The notes below the pieces were generated by a model, which was not told the DNA's origin, did no database searches, and saw nothing but the letters and a program-made list of their open reading frames with translations. From Selenomonas sp. ND2010 (lineage in GTDB: Bacteria; Bacillota; Negativicutes; Selenomonadales; Selenomonadaceae): a DNA stretch of 64,000 bases. Position numbers and translations under genes: made by a program. The stretch covers positions 141,536 through 205,535 of the forward strand of contig NZ_JNKI01000003.1 of NCBI RefSeq assembly GCF_000702005.1, in the 5' to 3' direction. Shown here piece by piece: positions 63,878 to 64,000 of the stretch (position 1 is the stretch's first letter; the number at the start of each line of letters is the position of its first letter).

Positions 63878-63978
63878 CAAGAAATTTTTGCCTTTTAATT
63901 AAGAGTTGGAAAACAGTTAAACGCGCTTCGCTTGGACGAAACTGCTTTTCCAACGAGAACGCAGGCAAAAATTTCTTG
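63878..63978. repeat. Nested inverted repeat (large hairpin element) at the right edge
   Basis: Outer arms CAAGAAATTTTTGCC (63878-63892) and GGCAAAAATTTCTTG (63964-63978) are perfectly complementary. Inside lie GTTGGAAAACAGTT (63905-63918) and AACTGCTTTTCCAAC (63940-63954), complementary apart from one bulge. The 116 bp before it (63762-63877) is GC-rich with a CGCCGGCG palindrome and carries no convincing gene. It may be a repeat element or a structured RNA; the window ends before its right context. Confidence 0.55.
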
Positions 63979-64000
63979 CTTCACGCGGAACGTCAAGGCT

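Noticed and set aside
1..64000. Search for tRNA or rRNA genes, CRISPR arrays, insertion sequences and integrase/att sites
   Set aside because: Apart from tmRNA none was found; no regularly spaced repeats and no transposase or integrase frames are present.

Overview
The window reads as a diderm Firmicute of the class Negativicutes, most likely close to Selenomonas (inference). The gene content is Firmicutes-like (AddAB instead of RecBCD, an AroH-type chorismate mutase, a YdjGHI-like cluster, strong AGGAGG ribosome-binding sites with frequent TTG and GTG starts). It also carries outer-membrane machinery: a complete two-partner secretion pair and a lipid-A-type phosphoethanolamine transferase. 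No rRNA, tRNA, insertion sequence, prophage or CRISPR array was seen. The only firm RNA gene is tmRNA (ssrA).

Layout. 0-7 kb (minus strand): 5' part of transketolase, chorismate mutase, UbiB-like kinase, ABC-F protein, glucosaminidase and an AzgA-like purine permease. 6.9-8.9 kb (plus): TVP38/DedA-type membrane protein and a Tat-exported metallophosphatase. 9-11.7 kb: CorA with a long structured leader and a small downstream gene, then ssrA and a methyltransferase. 11.9-23.9 kb (minus): a TpsB transporter followed by a 10.2-kb TpsA adhesin. 24-33 kb: a small secreted protein, addBA and a shortened PaaK-like protein. 33-38 kb: CheR, Hsp20, a DUF438/hemerythrin/PAS sensor, then a LysR regulator with a split chromate transporter. 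38-43.4 kb: nagA, a radical SAM protein, pth, uppP, trxA and an OhrR/MarR regulator.

43.5-45.9 kb is an AT-rich accessory island. I read it as a collapsed contact-dependent-inhibition (CDI) type locus. It contains three short C-terminal tails of probable toxin modules, small acidic immunity-like genes, and a TpsB (FhaC/HecB/CdiB type) pseudogene with an internal deletion and a nonsense codon. This pseudogene belongs to a different TpsB lineage from the intact one at 22-24 kb.

45.9-50 kb: a membrane-stress cluster resembling Bacillus ydjGHI (TPM, zinc-ribbon membrane and SPFH proteins) and a Crp/Fnr regulator. 50-54 kb (minus): ispE, a GntR regulator, glmU and prs, supplying isoprenoid, UDP-GlcNAc and PRPP precursors. 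54-61 kb (plus): a P1B-ATPase-like protein whose catalytic Asp is missing, followed by cydABDC for cytochrome bd oxidase and its assembly exporter. 61-64 kb: a phosphoethanolamine transferase divergent from a TPR-like protein across a perfect inverted repeat, then a nested inverted repeat at the right edge.

The most noteworthy items are the collapsed toxin/immunity island, the catalytically dead P-type-ATPase-like protein next to cydABDC, the structured corA leader, and the symmetric divergent promoter at 63.0 kb.
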